Of a DNA stretch of 64,000 bases, positions 62,006 through 64,000 are shown one piece after another (the first letter of the stretch is position 1; each line of letters starts with the position of its first letter). The position numbers and the translations under genes are program-made. The notes beneath the pieces were generated by a model, which searched no databases, was not told the DNA's origin, and saw nothing but the letters and a program-made list of their open reading frames with translations. This DNA is from Ralstonia sp. A12 (GTDB taxonomy: Bacteria > Pseudomonadota > Gammaproteobacteria > Burkholderiales > Burkholderiaceae): contig NZ_JSZO01000019.1 in the NCBI RefSeq assembly GCF_000801955.1, forward strand, positions 114,665-178,664, given 5' to 3'.

Positions 62006-62788
62006 ATGACAAAGCTGGCAGCCAACCTGACCATGCTCTTCAACGAGCAGGCCTTCCTCGACCGCTTTGAAGCCGCCGCGCGTGCGGGCTTCCGCGGCGT
62101 GGAGTTCCTGTTCCCCTACGCGTTCCACGCAGACCAGATTGCCGACAAGCTGAACAGCTACCAACTGGACCTGGTCCTGCACAACCTGCCGGCCGGTAAC
62201 TGGGACGGCGGCGAGCGCGGCATCGCGATCCTGCCGGAGCGCGTGGGTGAGTTCCAGGAAGGCGTGGGCGAAGCCATCAAGTACGCCAAGGTGCTCGGCG
62301 TGAAGCAGCTCAACTGCCTGGTGGGCATTCGCCCCGAAGGCCTGAGCGAAGACGCTGCACGCAAGACGCTGGTGGACAACCTGAAGTTCGCGGCCAAGGC
62401 GCTGGCAGCCGAGAAGATCGATCTGCTGGTCGAGCCGATCAACACGTTCGACATTCCCGGCTTCTTCCTGAACCGCACGCAGCAGGCGCTGGACCTGATC
62501 AACGACGTGGACGCGTCCAACCTGTATGTGCAGTACGACATCTATCACATGCAGCGGATGGAAGGCGAAGTGGCGAGCACGCTCAAGCGCCATCTGGACA
62601 AGATCAAGCATGTGCAGCTGGCAGACAACCCAGGCCGCAACGAGCCGGGCACGGGCGAGATCAACTACCAGTTCCTGTTCCGTTGGCTGGACGAGATTGG
62701 CTACAAGGGCTGGGTTGGTTGTGAATACAAGCCCAAGGCTGGGACCGTTGAGGGTCTTGGCTGGCGTGCCGCTCATAACGTCGCCTGA
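62006..62788 (+). CDS. hyi: Hydroxypyruvate isomerase
   Basis: A 260-residue TIM-barrel protein: LAANLTMLFNEQAFLDRFEA, GVEFLFPYAF, LVEPINTFDIPGFFLNRTQQ (first metal Glu), YDIYHMQRMEGEV and VGCEYKPKAGTVEGLGW (last Glu). It interconverts hydroxypyruvate and tartronate semialdehyde. GGAG lies upstream. Second gene in the glycerate operon, 52 bases after gcl. Confidence 0.94.
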   Translation: MTKLAANLTMLFNEQAFLDRFEAAARAGFRGVEFLFPYAFHADQIADKLNSYQLDLVLHNLPAGNWDGGERGIAILPERVGEFQEGVGEAIKYAKVLGVKQLNCLVGIRPEGLSEDAARKTLVDNLKFAAKALAAEKIDLLVEPINTFDIPGFFLNRTQQALDLINDVDASNLYVQYDIYHMQRMEGEVASTLKRHLDKIKHVQLADNPGRNEPGTGEINYQFLFRWLDEIGYKGWVGCEYKPKAGTVEGLGWRAAHNVA

Positions 62789-62912
62789 TTTTCTGTTCGC
62801 CTTGTGCCGGCGCGGTGGGTTCACACCCTGCCGGCACCACAAAGCGGCGTAGACCACCCGGGCCTGCCCCGCAAGTCACCAACACATTCAAGACCCAAGG
62901 AGATCCCTCACC

Positions 62913-63824
62913 ATGGCAAATGCACTCAACCTCGGTTTCATCGGTCTCGGCATCATGGGCGCGCCCATGGCCGGCCACCTGCGCGCTGCTGGTCACACGC
63001 TGTTCGTGCACGACGTCAACCCGGCACCGGCCGCGTTGGTGGAAGCCGGCGTGACGGTCTGCACGAGCGCCGAGGAAGTTGCCAAGCGTGCCGACATCAT
63101 CTTCGTCATGGTGCCGGACACCCCGCACGTTGAAGCCGTGCTGTTCAGCGAAAAGGGCGTCGCCAAGGCACTGAAGGACGCAGGCAAGGACGCTGCTGGC
63201 GGCAAGATCGTGGTCGACATGAGCTCGATCTCGCCGATCGCCACCAAGGACTTTGCTTCGCGCATCAACAAGACCGGCGCGCAGTACCTGGACGCGCCGG
63301 TGTCGGGTGGCGAAGTGGGTGCAAAGGCTGCCTCGCTGACGATCATGGTTGGCGGCGAGCAAGCTGCATTCGATCGCGTCCTGCCGCTGTTCCAACTGAT
63401 GGGCAAGAACGTGACGCTGGTTGGCGGCAACGGCGACGGCCAGACCACCAAGGTGGCCAACCAGATCATCGTGGCGCTGAACATCCAGGCTGTGTCGGAA
63501 GCGCTGCTGTTTGCATCGAAGGCCGGTGCTGACCCCGCAAAGGTGCGTCAGGCGCTGATGGGCGGCTTCGCCAACTCGCGCATTCTGGAAGTGCACGGCG
63601 AGCGCATGGTCAAGCGTACGTTTGATCCGGGCTTCCGTATCGAACTGCACCAGAAGGATCTGAACCTGGCGCTGCAAGGTGCGAAGGCACTGGGCGTGGC
63701 ACTGCCGAACACGGCTACTGCGCAAGAGCTGTTCAACACCTGCTCGGCCAACGGTCTGGGCAAGCAAGATCACTCGGCACTGTGCCGTGCGATCGAGATC
63801 ATGTCGAACCACGACATCGCCTAA
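62913..63824 (+). CDS. glxR: Tartronate semialdehyde reductase (2-hydroxy-3-oxopropionate reductase)
   Basis: A 303-residue beta-hydroxyacid dehydrogenase. The NAD site is LGFIGLGIMGAPMAGHLRAA, the substrate loop DAPVSGGEVGAKAASL, and catalytic Lys in GQTTKVANQIIVALN. It reduces tartronate semialdehyde to D-glycerate, ending the glyoxylate-to-glycerate route. GGAG lies upstream of the ATG; it is the third gene of the operon, and a terminator follows. Confidence 0.94.
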   Translation: MANALNLGFIGLGIMGAPMAGHLRAAGHTLFVHDVNPAPAALVEAGVTVCTSAEEVAKRADIIFVMVPDTPHVEAVLFSEKGVAKALKDAGKDAAGGKIVVDMSSISPIATKDFASRINKTGAQYLDAPVSGGEVGAKAASLTIMVGGEQAAFDRVLPLFQLMGKNVTLVGGNGDGQTTKVANQIIVALNIQAVSEALLFASKAGADPAKVRQALMGGFANSRILEVHGERMVKRTFDPGFRIELHQKDLNLALQGAKALGVALPNTATAQELFNTCSANGLGKQDHSALCRAIEIMSNHDIA

Positions 63825-63834
63825 GTTGTGAATG

Positions 63835-63868
63835 CTGCCGTCGCCCCTGGTTGGCGGCAGTTTTGTTT
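63835..63868 (+). terminator. Terminator of the gcl-hyi-glxR operon
   Basis: CTGCCG-14-base loop-CGGCAG followed by TTTTGTTT, 10 bases after the glxR stop. A typical rho-independent terminator. Confidence 0.9.
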
Positions 63869-63922
63869 GGGCTGGGCCTTTGTGGTGCATCCCTTGTTTC
63901 ATCCCCTGCCGGGGCTGACTCA

Positions 63923-63946
63923 CTTTCTTTGTCTTGCCAAAGAAAG
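63923..63946. repeat. CTTTCTTTG inverted repeat
   Basis: CTTTCTTTG and CAAAGAAAG separated by six bases, followed by another CAAAGAAAGG. I recognise this as a dispersed intergenic hairpin type in Ralstonia/Burkholderia-like genomes; the recall is not database-checked. Confidence 0.55.
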
Positions 63947-64000
63947 TAAGCAAAGAAAGGCGCGCCTGAGATGGCGACCCATCCCTTGAATTTTCGTAAC

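Overview
The window looks like a piece of a Ralstonia-type betaproteobacterial replicon (inferred, not database-checked). It is GC-rich, with core genes typical of that group: rsmI/yraN/rlpA, a Sox thiosulfate-oxidation cluster, allantoate/glyoxylate catabolism (alc, allA, gcl, hyi, glxR) and dctA. These share one codon style. A more AT-rich accessory block sits in the middle.

Layout. (1) 1-5.4 kb: chromosomal background. It holds the tail of a GGDEF protein, a dienelactone-hydrolase-like enzyme, a gene-free stretch built like a chromosomal replication origin (AT-rich tract, TAG trios, several DnaA boxes), a divergent LysR/quinone-oxidoreductase pair, and a HEAT-repeat protein next to a MerR-HEAT fusion regulator with a palindromic MerR-type operator. 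(2) 5.5-10.4 kb: a first accessory patch with a three-gene operon (AIR-synthase-like, degenerate dCTP-deaminase-fold membrane protein, cupin-like protein), gene debris, a strongly structured leader and an SDR enzyme. (3) About 10.47-38.30 kb: a genomic island bounded by an 18-bp direct repeat whose right copy is the 3' end of a tRNA-Ala(CGC). It contains a HEPN-like protein, an iteron-like repeat cluster, a SUKH immunity-type gene, a DUF433 protein, a tightly overlapping caspase / unknown / metallo-beta-lactamase operon, a gene broken by an 11-bp tandem duplication, and a Tn7-like module (TnsA-TnsB fusion, TnsC, TniQ). Downstream lie defence-like genes: TIR-like protein, cytosolic 5'-nucleotidase, YaaC plus nucleoside deoxyribosyltransferase, PIN-like protein, and a reverse transcriptase operon with an XRE regulator and a small coiled-coil protein. 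No tyrosine recombinase is visible in the island.

(4) 38.4-46.6 kb: periplasmic sulfur oxidation. soxY-soxZ-dsrE-soxA-soxX-soxW-soxB run on the minus strand after a small cytochrome c, with a soxE-soxF (flavocytochrome c) pair upstream beyond an EamA transporter. No soxCD is seen in the window. (5) 46.7-52.2 kb: envelope and housekeeping genes (BON lipoprotein, yraN, rsmI, rlpA, MBL hydrolase, 3'-5' exonuclease, arsC-like). (6) 52.3-58.2 kb: allantoate breakdown (alc-allA), an M20 hydrolase, the dicarboxylate transporter dctA and a GntR regulator. (7) 58.2-63.8 kb: a RelE/XRE toxin-antitoxin pair, a LysR regulator, and the glycerate pathway gcl-hyi-glxR. Regions 6 and 7 fit together: allantoate gives ureidoglycolate, then glyoxylate, which Gcl, Hyi and GlxR convert towards glycerate.

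The best candidates for something little described are the caspase/unknown/MBL operon, the reverse-transcriptase operon whose catalytic box reads HVDD, the YaaC-deoxyribosyltransferase pair, the degenerate dCTP-deaminase operon, and the origin-like element near the left edge.
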